A stretch of 8,593 bases of DNA, taken from assembly GCA_003648815.1 (NCBI GenBank), contig QMPZ01000061.1, positions 1 through 8,593 of the forward strand, in the 5' to 3' direction. Position numbers and translations under genes: made by a program. Position 1 is the stretch's first letter; every line of letters begins with the position of its first letter. This document shows positions 1-7,059 of this stretch, piece after piece. Origin of the DNA: Candidatus Aerophobota bacterium (lineage in GTDB: Bacteria > Aerophobota > Aerophobia > Aerophobales > B47-G16). The notes under the pieces were generated by a model. It saw only the letters and a program-made list of their open reading frames with translations. It was not told the origin of the DNA and ran no database searches.

Positions 1-1
1 C

Positions 2-184
2 CTCTATCAAAGCCTAAATCCTGCAGAGCTAAAGAGAAAGATCGATGAGAAGATTCATCTTCTCTTTGAAGCCTACGAGGAGAAAAATGGAAGAGGTAAA
101 ATTTCTCCTTTCAAAAAACAGACACCTCACATCCAAGAAAGTTACATCTTTGATGATTCAACAACCCCTGCTTTGGTTACATAG
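2..184 (+). CDS. C-terminal fragment of an integrase-core transposase (partial, runs off left edge)
   Basis: An open frame enters from the left edge and gives 60 residues before a TAG stop at 182-184. It begins LYQSLNPAELKRKID, followed by a charged, probably helical stretch and a polar tail ending in TPALVT. The phrase 'SLNPAELKRKI' resembles the segment just after the DDE integrase core in IS481-like and related transposases, where a 'LNP-x-x-L-+-R-+-I' motif is common. This is recognition from memory and not a database match. The catalytic DDE residues would lie to the left of the window, so activity cannot be judged. The gene converges on the minus-strand hydrogenase cluster and probably marks its downstream boundary. 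It could instead be the end of an unrelated helical protein. Confidence 0.55.
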   Translation, partial: LYQSLNPAELKRKIDEKIHLLFEAYEEKNGRGKISPFKKQTPHIQESYIFDDSTTPALVT

Positions 185-331
185 TTATATGATTTGACAC
201 GCCGCACACAGTTAAATGGGCCTGGACATCGCTGCCAGGATGACCTTTTTAGGGAATAAGGGAATTTGCATAGGGGATGCCTTAAGGAAATGAAGAAGGA
301 GACTGATTAAGAGAGGTGAGAAGGGGAGTTC
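185..331. other. Convergent intergenic region between transposase tail and response regulator
   Basis: These 147 bases separate two genes that point towards each other. They contain a short inverted repeat, CCTGG at 221-225 and CCAGG at 235-239 with a 9-base loop, followed six bases later by TTTTT at 246-250. It could be a weak plus-strand terminator for the transposase. A second small hairpin, GCAT at 268-271 and ATGC at 277-280, has only four pairs. I see no strong GC-rich stem with a T tract that would end the minus-strand operon. The far end of the insertion element may lie here, but its terminal repeat cannot be identified without the other end. No credible gene is present. Confidence 0.4.
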
Positions 332-727
332 CTATTTTTTCTTTCTTTTGAGCATCTCCTCCACTTTTTCTGTCAGCTTCTCAGGTGCTACAGGCTTTTC
401 CAGAAACTCAGTCACAGGTAGCCACTCTTCGTCTGGCTGTATCTTCCACTTAATATCCATCCTTTCTCTTATCGCCGTGAGCATTATTATAGGCACATCC
501 TGCATTTCCTTGTGTCTTCTCAACTTCCGGGAGACATCAAATCCTTCCGTCTTTGTAGTCATCATCACATCCAGTATTATCACATCTGGCTTTTCCTCAA
601 GGGCCTTACTTAAAGCCTCCTTCCCGTCGTAAGCGACCACCACCTGATATCCCTTGTTCTCCAGAGCTGCCTTATTGATCTCCACAAAATCAGCCTCATC
701 GTCGACCAAAAGCACTTTCTTCTTCAT
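332..727 (-). CDS. Single-domain response regulator (CheY-like receiver), paralogue 2
   Basis: The 131-residue protein is a receiver domain with nothing after it except a lysine-rich end. The acidic pair is D9-D10, the phospho-acceptor is D53 in 'ILDVMM', the switch threonine is T84 in 'IMLTAIR', and the conserved lysine is K111 in 'FLEKP'. Two places differ from ordinary CheY or OmpR receivers: a longer stretch after the aspartate ('MMTTKTEGFDV'), and about five extra residues between T84 and K111 carrying W94 and W102 ('PDEEWLPV'). The protein at 3330-2914 aligns with it without gaps over about 120 residues, so the two are paralogues. An AGGAGGG ribosome site at 732-738 supports the start. 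With no output domain it must act by protein contact or pass phosphate on. It is the last gene of the cluster, 83 bases after rex. Confidence 0.93.
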   Translation of the reverse strand: MKKKVLLVDDEADFVEINKAALENKGYQVVVAYDGKEALSKALEEKPDVIILDVMMTTKTEGFDVSRKLRRHKEMQDVPIIMLTAIRERMDIKWKIQPDEEWLPVTEFLEKPVAPEKLTEKVEEMLKRKKK

Positions 728-810
728 TTAACCCTCCTTTTATTATTTGAAGTATTGTATCCTGTTTTCGGTTAAGACAGAGTTTTGATTACCCCCGTTT
801 ACGGAAAACC
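728..810 (-). promoter_or_regulatory. AT-rich spacer between rex and second response regulator, possible weak promoter
   Basis: This is the only gap of note inside the cluster. Read on the minus strand it holds a TACAAT hexamer (754-759 in plus coordinates), one mismatch from a sigma-70 -10 box and about 26 bases before the start codon. No good -35 box lies at the right spacing. GTTTTC and GAAAAC form six-base inverted arms about 34 bases apart (764-769 and 804-809). The AGGAGGG ribosome site of the next gene lies at 732-738. The spacer may let the last gene be expressed separately, but the promoter match is weak. Confidence 0.25.
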
Positions 811-1431
811 TTATCTGTTAACAATGTAATAGGGTATGACCTCAAGTTGAGAGGCAAAGTCGACATTTCTTAACTTGACATAGAAAGGAACGGTTATCCT
901 GGCAGGGGAGAAATTAAGAATAGCCTTTATTCCACTTATTATAAGGAGATCTGCCGCCTCCTGAGCTGCTTCAGCCGGAACGGCTATTATTCCTATATGG
1001 ATCTTCTGCTCTCTTATTATTCTGGGCATCTGATAAGGATGATGTATTGGTACACCAGCTATCTTTCTTCCAATTTTGTTAGGTTTGACGTCAAAGCCAA
1101 CTTTAATATGAAATCCACTTTTTCTAAAGCCAGGGTAGCCCAAAAGAGCGGTGCCCAGTTTTCCCACCCCTACCAGGGCTATGGTCCATATTCTATCCAG
1201 ACCCATTACTTTTGAGATCTGCTCTCGCAGCTTCCCCACCGTGTATCCCTTACCCGGCGTTCCAAATTGCCCAAAATAAGATAGGTCCTTTCTCACTCTT
1301 ACACCAGAGGTTCCTAACAGTTGGGCAAGTTGTTCAGAAGAGATGCTCTCCTCCTCCCCCATCTCCCTAAGATACCGAAGGTAAAGGGAAAGACGAAGAG
1401 CTGCGTTTTCTGGAGCTTTTTCTCTAACCAT
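811..1431 (-). CDS. rex: Redox-sensing transcriptional repressor Rex
   Basis: The 206-residue length is usual for Rex, a homodimeric repressor that leaves DNA when the NADH/NAD+ ratio rises. Residues 1-75 form the winged helix, with the typical run 'SSEQLAQLLGTSGVRVRKDL' and then 'SYFGQFG' and 'GKGY'. A Rossmann NAD(H) domain follows, with 'VGVGKLGTALLGY' at 87-99 and an aspartate after the next strand in 'VGFDVKP'. The C-terminal 'VDFASQLEVIPYYI' is the swapped helix that joins the dimer. GGAGG at 1440-1444, inside the end of the preceding kinase gene and 8 bases from ATG, supports this start; only three bases separate the two genes. Rex commonly represses fermentation and hydrogenase genes, so control of this operon is likely, but its promoter is outside the window. 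Confidence 0.97.
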   Translation of the reverse strand: MVREKAPENAALRLSLYLRYLREMGEEESISSEQLAQLLGTSGVRVRKDLSYFGQFGTPGKGYTVGKLREQISKVMGLDRIWTIALVGVGKLGTALLGYPGFRKSGFHIKVGFDVKPNKIGRKIAGVPIHHPYQMPRIIREQKIHIGIIAVPAEAAQEAADLLIISGIKAILNFSPARITVPFYVKLRNVDFASQLEVIPYYIVNR

Positions 1432-1434
1432 AAC

Positions 1435-2904
1435 TTAGACCTCCACAGCAAAATTTTCCAGGGGAAGATACACGGAAAAGACGCTTCCCCTGCCCTCGCT
1501 GCTGTCAACCTTTATCCTGCCCTGATAAGCTTTAACTATTCTTTGAACTATAGATAGGCCAAGTCCTGTCCCTGGTATCCTTCGGGTCTTTTCATTTTTA
1601 ACCCGGTAAAACTCATCGAATATACGCTCTCTACTTTCTGGAGGAATGCCTATCCCTGTATCCTCAACCCTCAAGCACAAATCAGGTCCTTCCTTCTTTA
1701 TGTAAATGTTGACACTGCCACCCTTGACATTATACTTTATAGCATTATCTAACAGATTAGTAAATACCAGGATGAAATCATTTCGATCCATCAGTATTGC
1801 AGGAATTTTTTCTAAGTTTATGTTTATCTTGATATTCTTTTCCTCCGCCTTATCCTGGTAAAGGTCAACCATTTCAGAAATTATCTTGCGAAGATCGAGT
1901 GGAACCAGCTCTTTCTTTACCCTTTCCGACTCCATCCGGGCCAGACTTAAAAGATCATCGACGAGCTGCCTGAGGGTCTGTGCCCGCTCCTTGGCTTTTT
2001 TCATCATATCTTTTATCTGTTGTTCATCCTTCACAATTCCCTTAAGTATCAGATCTAAGTAACCTTCAATGACCCCTAAGGGAGAGCGTATCTCATGGGA
2101 GACCATACTTAAAAAGGCTAATTTGGTCTCACTAAATCTACGAAGCCTGGTGATATCCTTAAGGGAAGCTACTGCTCCTATTAGCTTTCCATCGTCCACA
2201 ACTGCAGCTACATTAACTAAATAATTTTTATCGTCGATGTCCATCTCCTGCGAAAGGGTCATCTTTTTCTGTTTCGCAAGCAAGGAGTTTATCATTCCTA
2301 TGAGGAGGTCATTCCCCACAGCCTCTTTTAAGGGCCTATTCAGGCACCTCTCTTCCAGATTTAATATCTGTCTGGCAGCACAGTTATAAAGCACCAACTC
2401 ACCAAGCCTGTTCACCACCAGCACCCCGTCGGTCATGGAGTTAATGACGCTTTTAAGCTTTGTTCTTTCCTGGGAGAGCAGCTTCAAATTTTTCTCTTGT
2501 TCTTCGCGCAATCGGCGCATCTCCTGGATCAACCATTTTCTTTCGAGACCGCGGCGAACAACTCTACGAAGCTCACCAGAGGTAAAGGGCTTGGGTATGT
2601 AATCGTAAGCTCCTTCTTTAACCGCGGTCACTGCACCGTCGAAAGAAGGATAGCCAGTAATCACTACAGGGACTATATCCGGGTTGGAGCTATGAAGCCA
2701 ATGCAACAAGTCCTCTCCGCTAAGTTGAGGTAGTTTTAAATCCACCAGGACAAGGTCAAACTTTTCTCGCCTTATCTTTTCCTTCGCTTCCAGTCCATCC
2801 TTAGCAGTATCCACGTATAGTCCTTCCTTGAGTAAAATTTTTTTACATCCCTCGCATATGGACACCTCGTCATCCACCACCAGTACGCTGCCTTTTTTAT
2901 TCAT
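1435..2904 (-). CDS. Receiver-PAS-histidine kinase (hybrid kinase with N-terminal receiver)
   Basis: The 489-residue protein is soluble, with no membrane segment. Residues 5-120 are an NtrC-like receiver with D11, D12, phospho-acceptor D55 ('LVDLKLP'), T83 and K105 ('IPKPF'). A coiled coil at about 120-150 leads to a PAS domain (about 150-255, 'INSMTDGVLVVN' and 'ASLKDITRL'). The dimerisation domain has the phospho-histidine H270 in 'SHEIRSPLG'. The ATP-binding domain has an N box ('FTNLLDNAIKYN', N383 and N387), a G1 box ('DTGIGIP') and a G2 box ('GTGLGL', 445-450). All catalytic motifs are intact. With the receiver at the front, phosphorylation by another kinase could gate its activity. The start follows AAGTGAGGT at 2911-2919, and the gap from the previous gene is nine bases. 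The PAS ligand is unknown. The likely target is one of the two stand-alone receivers. Confidence 0.93.
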   Translation of the reverse strand: MNKKGSVLVVDDEVSICEGCKKILLKEGLYVDTAKDGLEAKEKIRREKFDLVLVDLKLPQLSGEDLLHWLHSSNPDIVPVVITGYPSFDGAVTAVKEGAYDYIPKPFTSGELRRVVRRGLERKWLIQEMRRLREEQEKNLKLLSQERTKLKSVINSMTDGVLVVNRLGELVLYNCAARQILNLEERCLNRPLKEAVGNDLLIGMINSLLAKQKKMTLSQEMDIDDKNYLVNVAAVVDDGKLIGAVASLKDITRLRRFSETKLAFLSMVSHEIRSPLGVIEGYLDLILKGIVKDEQQIKDMMKKAKERAQTLRQLVDDLLSLARMESERVKKELVPLDLRKIISEMVDLYQDKAEEKNIKININLEKIPAILMDRNDFILVFTNLLDNAIKYNVKGGSVNIYIKKEGPDLCLRVEDTGIGIPPESRERIFDEFYRVKNEKTRRIPGTGLGLSIVQRIVKAYQGRIKVDSSEGRGSVFSVYLPLENFAVEV

Positions 2905-2913
2905 AGAAAAACC

Positions 2914-3330
2914 TCACTTTATAATCTTTTCAATTTCCTCAAGAAGCTTTTCTAAAGAGATAGGCTTTTCCAGGAACCTGTTGACCGGTAGCCACGTATC
3001 ATCTGGCTCAAAAGTCCAGGGAAGCTTTTCTTTCTTTCTGATCGCCGTAAGCATAATTATCGGAATATTGTTTAACTCCTCGTCCGCTTTGAGCTCTCGG
3101 GCGACATCAAAGCCCTCGGTCATTCTGCTCATCATGACGTCAAGGATGACTAAGTCGGGCTTAGTTTGCCTTGCCCTTTTTATTCCCTCCTCACCGTCGT
3201 AAGAGATAATAACCTGGTAGCCCTTGCTTTCCAGAAACACCTTGTTCAGATAAGCAAAGTCCACATCATCGTCTATGAGCAAAATTTTCCTTCTCTTTTT
3301 TGTTTGTTTCTGCTCCATTTTATTTTTCAT
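2914..3330 (-). CDS. Single-domain response regulator (CheY-like receiver), paralogue 1
   Basis: The 138-residue protein has a basic N-terminal extension ('KKRRK') and then one receiver domain: D20-D22 acidic cluster, phospho-acceptor D64 in 'ILDVMM', T95 in 'IMLTAIR' and K122 in 'FLEKP'. It shares with the protein at 727-332 the 'TEGFDV' stretch after the aspartate and the tryptophan-containing insert 'PDDTWLPV' before the conserved lysine. The interval from T95 to K122 is 27 residues, against 22 in the receiver of the neighbouring kinase. No output domain follows. The start overlaps the end of the hydrogenase-like kinase gene by 11 bases, which suggests matched synthesis and makes that kinase the first candidate partner. 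An ATG at 3318 is a weaker start because no ribosome site lies close before it. Confidence 0.93.
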   Translation of the reverse strand: MKNKMEQKQTKKRRKILLIDDDVDFAYLNKVFLESKGYQVIISYDGEEGIKRARQTKPDLVILDVMMSRMTEGFDVARELKADEELNNIPIIMLTAIRKKEKLPWTFEPDDTWLPVNRFLEKPISLEKLLEEIEKIIK

Positions 3331-5311
3331 CTATTATACGCTCCTCTACTTCCACCCTGTGGGGAAGTGTGATGATCATCTTTGTGCCCTTCCCTACCCT
3401 GCTTTGTACTTGAATGTTGCCCCGGTGCATCTTTATTATTCCATGAGCAGTAGCCAGACCCAGGCCAGTTCCTTTGCCTATCTTCTTGGTGGTAAAGAAA
3501 GGATCGAATATCCTCGGCAGATTTTCCTCGGGTATGCCGCAGCCGGTATCCTCAATCTCTATCCTAACCCCTCCATCAGTTGCAAAACTCCTTATGGTAA
3601 GGACTCCTCCTTTAGACATGGCTTCTATCCCGTTCAGGGCAATGTTGAGAAGGGCCTGTTTTAATTGATTGGCATCCACATTGCAGGAAGGAAGATGGGG
3701 TTCCAGCTCAACCCGTATTTCAATTTCATTAGCTTGAGCCTCAATTTCTCTTCTGCAGATAGAGGCTATATCTTTTAAAAGTGAGTTTATGTCCGTATCT
3801 TCAGGATGAAGCCTGGTCTGGCGGGCAAAGTTCAAAAGACTCCTCACTATTTCCCTGCAACGGGTGGCCTCCTTTGCTATGGTGGCAATTTCCTCCCTTC
3901 GAGGATCACTCGCATCCATCTCCTCCTCCAGCATATTAGCATAAAGAAGTATTCCTCCCAGGGGATTGTTCAACTCATGGGCAATTCCTGCTGAAAGCTG
4001 CCCTAAGGAGGCCATTTTTTCTGATTGGATAAGCTGATGCTGGGTCTCCTTAAGTTGACGATGGGACCTTTCCAGCTCCTTTAAGGTGTTTTCTAACTTG
4101 GTTATCAAATAAGGAAGGCACATTTGAGGTTCAGCAAGACCCTGATAAACAGCTATGGCCATATCTCGGCAGGTGGGATAACCACAGGCACCACAATTTA
4201 ACTCATCTTCTGGCTTAAACTTGTTAGTTTGAGCTAAAATTTCCTTTATCTCATCTTCCGTGGGAAGGGGAAGACCCACCTTTCTGTTGATGAATCCCCT
4301 CCTCAAGTTAAGCGAAGAGGCTATCTCCACGGGAAGTTTTTTCTGAAAGTGAGAGCGTTTGACAAAATCAATTACTCTGTCCCTTCTTTGAACAAGACTT
4401 AGGTTGCTCTCCATTACCGGACCGTTTATACAACCTTTACAGAACAAAATATCTATGAACTTTCCCCTCAAAAACCCTTTGCTTAAGAAATCCATAACTT
4501 CCAGGGTATCTTCTACTCCACATATGGTCAGGACATCCTTCTCTAAGATATCTCCGTTTATGGCGGCAGTACGCAAAAGTCCTCCGTGAAGGGGAAAACT
4601 TCTACCGAGGCCAGGATGGGGTGGGTCAAATTCATCCTCCTTCTGTCCGGCAAGATCTATTTTTTTCAACTCAAATATCTCTCTAATTTCCTTAAAGGTG
4701 AGCACGACATCCACCACCCCTCTAACTGAAGGATGTTTTATCTCCTCTTTCTTTGCCACACACGGACCGATAAAAACTATCTTAAGATTTTGCCCCTTTT
4801 CCTTTTTAAGATAACGTCCAAGAGCAATCATGGGAGAAACAATGGGAGCAAGAAGGGGAATTAACTCAGGATAATGAATCTCGACCAGATTAACAATAGC
4901 CGGACAGGGAGTGGAGATAAGCCCTTCCCGGCGAGAAGGTGCAAGACGAGAATACTCACAAGCAACAAGTTCAGCTCCAAAGGCGACCTCGCAGACCATA
5001 TCAAAACCCACTTCTCTTAAGGCTGAGACCATCTGTTCAGGTGAGATCTCGGGAAAAGCTGCTACAAAAGAGGGAGCAAGAATAGCTGCCACCGGCTTTG
5101 CTTCATCTAAAAGAGAAAGAGTAGGTTCTATGCCACTTTCTACACGTTTAGCTTTCTGGTTACACACCCTAACGCAGGTTCCACAACTTATACAAAGCTC
5201 CTCTATTACTTTTGCCTGCTCGTTTTCCACCCTGATAGCCTTGGCAGGACAATTTCTCACACAAGTATAGCAGCGTTTACACTTTTCCCCAATGGTAGAG
5301 ACTACACCCAT
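3320..5311 (-). CDS. [FeFe]-hydrogenase-like sensor histidine kinase (putative sensory hydrogenase, HydS-like)
   Basis: This 663-residue soluble fusion protein begins with two [4Fe-4S] ferredoxin motifs (C11-C14-C17-C21 and C40-C43-C46-C50). An H-cluster-type domain follows (about 70-330), with loop 1 'TPCPAIV' (C136), loop 2 'GPCVAKKEE' (C184, K187) and loop 3 'FCKGCINGP' (C291, C294). Next is a four-cysteine Fe-S domain like that of RnfB and CdhD (C373, C376, C381, C398). A coiled coil at about 402-432 leads directly, without a PAS domain, to an NtrB-type kinase: H445 in 'IAHELNNPLGG', the N box 'LLNIALNGIEAM', G1 'DTGCGIP' and G2 'GKGTGLGLA'. Putative sensory [FeFe]-hydrogenases of groups C and D have comparable layouts. 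Residues for catalytic proton transfer are lost, so sensing of H2 or redox state is more likely than turnover; this is inference. The gene overlaps the hydrogenase gene by ten bases, and GGAGG at 5320-5324 supports the start. Confidence 0.93.
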   Translation of the reverse strand: MGVVSTIGEKCKRCYTCVRNCPAKAIRVENEQAKVIEELCISCGTCVRVCNQKAKRVESGIEPTLSLLDEAKPVAAILAPSFVAAFPEISPEQMVSALREVGFDMVCEVAFGAELVACEYSRLAPSRREGLISTPCPAIVNLVEIHYPELIPLLAPIVSPMIALGRYLKKEKGQNLKIVFIGPCVAKKEEIKHPSVRGVVDVVLTFKEIREIFELKKIDLAGQKEDEFDPPHPGLGRSFPLHGGLLRTAAINGDILEKDVLTICGVEDTLEVMDFLSKGFLRGKFIDILFCKGCINGPVMESNLSLVQRRDRVIDFVKRSHFQKKLPVEIASSLNLRRGFINRKVGLPLPTEDEIKEILAQTNKFKPEDELNCGACGYPTCRDMAIAVYQGLAEPQMCLPYLITKLENTLKELERSHRQLKETQHQLIQSEKMASLGQLSAGIAHELNNPLGGILLYANMLEEEMDASDPRREEIATIAKEATRCREIVRSLLNFARQTRLHPEDTDINSLLKDIASICRREIEAQANEIEIRVELEPHLPSCNVDANQLKQALLNIALNGIEAMSKGGVLTIRSFATDGGVRIEIEDTGCGIPEENLPRIFDPFFTTKKIGKGTGLGLATAHGIIKMHRGNIQVQSRVGKGTKMIITLPHRVEVEERIIDEK
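3341..3347 (-). promoter_or_regulatory. Ribosome binding site deciding the response regulator start
   Basis: On the minus strand AGAGGAG lies 10 bases before the ATG at 3330 and 22 bases before the alternative ATG at 3318, so the upstream start is preferred. The site is inside the 3' end of the preceding kinase gene, which fits translational coupling. Confidence 0.6.
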
Positions 5312-7059
5312 ATGTTTTTCCTCCGATAACTGACCCCCCTTCTGGTATAATGTGTATGTAATAGATGGTGAGACTTTTCTCCCAGGGGTTCACCAAGAAA
5401 TTCCTCGTAAAGTTTCCTTATCGCCGGATTCTCATGAGATTTTCTGAGAGCCATAGCCCTATCTTCTTCATAGAGAGCGGAAATTCTTTTCTTTCTTACT
5501 TCATAGATGTTATGATCGTTAGATATGGGCTGTCCTCCTCCACCGATGCATCCACCAGGACAGGCCATAACCTCTATAAAATGGTAATCACAACTGCCTT
5601 CTCTTATCCTGTCCATAAGAAAGCGGGCATTGGAAAGACCATGAGCTACCGCAATCTTTACCACAGTTCCGTCCATTTCAACCTCTGCCTCTCTTATTCC
5701 CTTCCATCCCCTTACTTGGTGGAACTCAACTTCAGCCAAACTCTTACCGGTCACAATCTCATATGCAGACCGAAGTGCTGCCTCCATCACTCCTCCTGTA
5801 CTTCCAAAGATCGTCGCCGCACCGGTGGATATGCCAAGGGGCTCATCGAATTTTTCCGAAGGTAAGTTCACAAAATCAATTCCCGCCTCCTTGATCATCC
5901 GGGCAAGCTCTCTTGTGGTAAGAACCGCATCGACATCCCTTTGCCCACTGGAGGCCATCTCATCCCTTTGTGCTTCAAACTTTTTGGCCGTACAGGGCAT
6001 CACCGACACCACGAACATCTTCTCCGCTGGTATGCCAATTTTTTTCGCATAATAGGTCTTGGCTATGGCTCCAAACATCTGCTGGGGAGATTTGCAGGTG
6101 GAGAGGTGATCCAGAAGATCCGGATAGAAATGCTCTGCAAACTTTATCCACGCAGGACAGCAAGAGGTCATCATGGGCAAGGTTCCGCCTTTTTTCATCC
6201 TGTATACAAGTTCATTTGCCTCCTCCACAATGGTAAGATCAGCACCAAATTGAGTATCAAATACCTTATCAAAGCCCATTCGGCGAAGAGCCGCAGCAAG
6301 CTTTCCCGTGCAGCGAGTTCCTGCTTCAAGGCCAAACTCCTCTCCTATGGTGGCTCTGATGGCAGGGGCAGTCTGGACGATGACGAACTTCTCCGGATCA
6401 TTTATGGCCTGCCATACCTGGTCAATATATTCCTTTTCGTATAAAGCTCCCACAGGGCAGACAGCGAGACATTGTCCACAGAAGGTGCAGGGCATATCTT
6501 CAAGATCCAGGTCAAAAGGTGGAGCTATGGCGGTTTCAAATCCTCTTTTTTGCGGGAATATCACCCCTACCCCTTGAATTTCATGGCATACACTTACACA
6601 TCTTCTGCAGAGTATGCATTTTTCCGTATCCCTTATTATGCAAGGATTCGAAGAGTCAACCCTTGCTTTTGGTCTTTCTCCAGAATAGGGTATTTCCCTT
6701 AAACCCAATTCATTGGCCAGTTTTTGTAGCTCACAATTGCCATTTCTAATACATGTGAGGCAATCTGCAGGATGATTGGATAAAATTAATTCCAGGACAA
6801 ATTTCCTCGCCTTATGGACGGCAGGGGTATTTGTCTTAACCACCATTCCTTCTGATACCGGATACATACAGGCACACTGCAGCTTGGAAGATCCCTCTAT
6901 TTCCACGAGACACATCCTACAAGCCCCTATGCTCTGTATCTCAGGTAAATAACAGAGCGTGGGGATTTTAACCCCTGCTTTTTTGGCTGCCTCAAGGATG
7001 GTTGAACCTTCTTCAACACTAACTTTGATTCCGTCTATGGTTAAGTTGACTTTGCTCAT
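5302..7059 (-). CDS. hndD: NAD-linked [FeFe]-hydrogenase catalytic subunit (HndD/HydA type, group A)
   Basis: This cytoplasmic subunit interconverts protons and H2 at an H-cluster, supplied with electrons by the flavin subunit encoded upstream. In its 585 residues all usual modules are seen: a plant-type [2Fe-2S] (C36, C47, C50, C64), a His-ligated [4Fe-4S] (H96, C100, C103, C109), two [4Fe-4S] sites (C148-C151-C154-C158 and C191-C194-C197-C201), and the H domain. The H-cluster loops are intact: 'TSCCPAW' 298-304, 'MPCTAKKFE' 354-362 and 'MACPGGCIGGGGQP' 498-511. By eye, numbering runs one ahead of Clostridium pasteurianum CpI, so the proton-path residues C300, E280, E283 and S320 are all kept. 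The C-terminal region resembles known HndD ('EKSHHLLHTHYT'), followed by about 13 further residues that overlap the next gene. The start directly follows the upstream stop (TAA-ATG), with AAAGGTGAG as ribosome site. Confidence 0.97.
   Translation of the reverse strand: MSKVNLTIDGIKVSVEEGSTILEAAKKAGVKIPTLCYLPEIQSIGACRMCLVEIEGSSKLQCACMYPVSEGMVVKTNTPAVHKARKFVLELILSNHPADCLTCIRNGNCELQKLANELGLREIPYSGERPKARVDSSNPCIIRDTEKCILCRRCVSVCHEIQGVGVIFPQKRGFETAIAPPFDLDLEDMPCTFCGQCLAVCPVGALYEKEYIDQVWQAINDPEKFVIVQTAPAIRATIGEEFGLEAGTRCTGKLAAALRRMGFDKVFDTQFGADLTIVEEANELVYRMKKGGTLPMMTSCCPAWIKFAEHFYPDLLDHLSTCKSPQQMFGAIAKTYYAKKIGIPAEKMFVVSVMPCTAKKFEAQRDEMASSGQRDVDAVLTTRELARMIKEAGIDFVNLPSEKFDEPLGISTGAATIFGSTGGVMEAALRSAYEIVTGKSLAEVEFHQVRGWKGIREAEVEMDGTVVKIAVAHGLSNARFLMDRIREGSCDYHFIEVMACPGGCIGGGGQPISNDHNIYEVRKKRISALYEEDRAMALRKSHENPAIRKLYEEFLGEPLGEKSHHLLHTHYTRRGVSYRRKNIWV

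Noticed and set aside
221..250. Hairpin CCTGG/CCAGG followed by TTTTT as a terminator
   Set aside because: The stem has five pairs with a nine-base loop, and the T run starts six bases after it; too weak to call as a separate terminator.
240..293. A 17-codon plus-strand open frame (ATG at 240, TGA at 291-293)
   Set aside because: Very short, no properly spaced ribosome site, and no recognisable motif.
811..830. Full Rex operator at the end of rex
   Set aside because: Only one half (TTGTTAA) is present; the other half does not match, and the site lies in coding sequence.
3333..3338. TATAAT on the minus strand just before the first response regulator
   Set aside because: No -35 box at suitable spacing, and it lies within the end of the preceding gene between ribosome site and start codon; chance AT-rich sequence is more likely.
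5365..6444. Long plus-strand open frames of about 166 residues opposite the hydrogenase gene
   Set aside because: They lie wholly opposite a gene with intact Fe-S and H-cluster motifs, have no recognisable domain, and read like antisense shadows.
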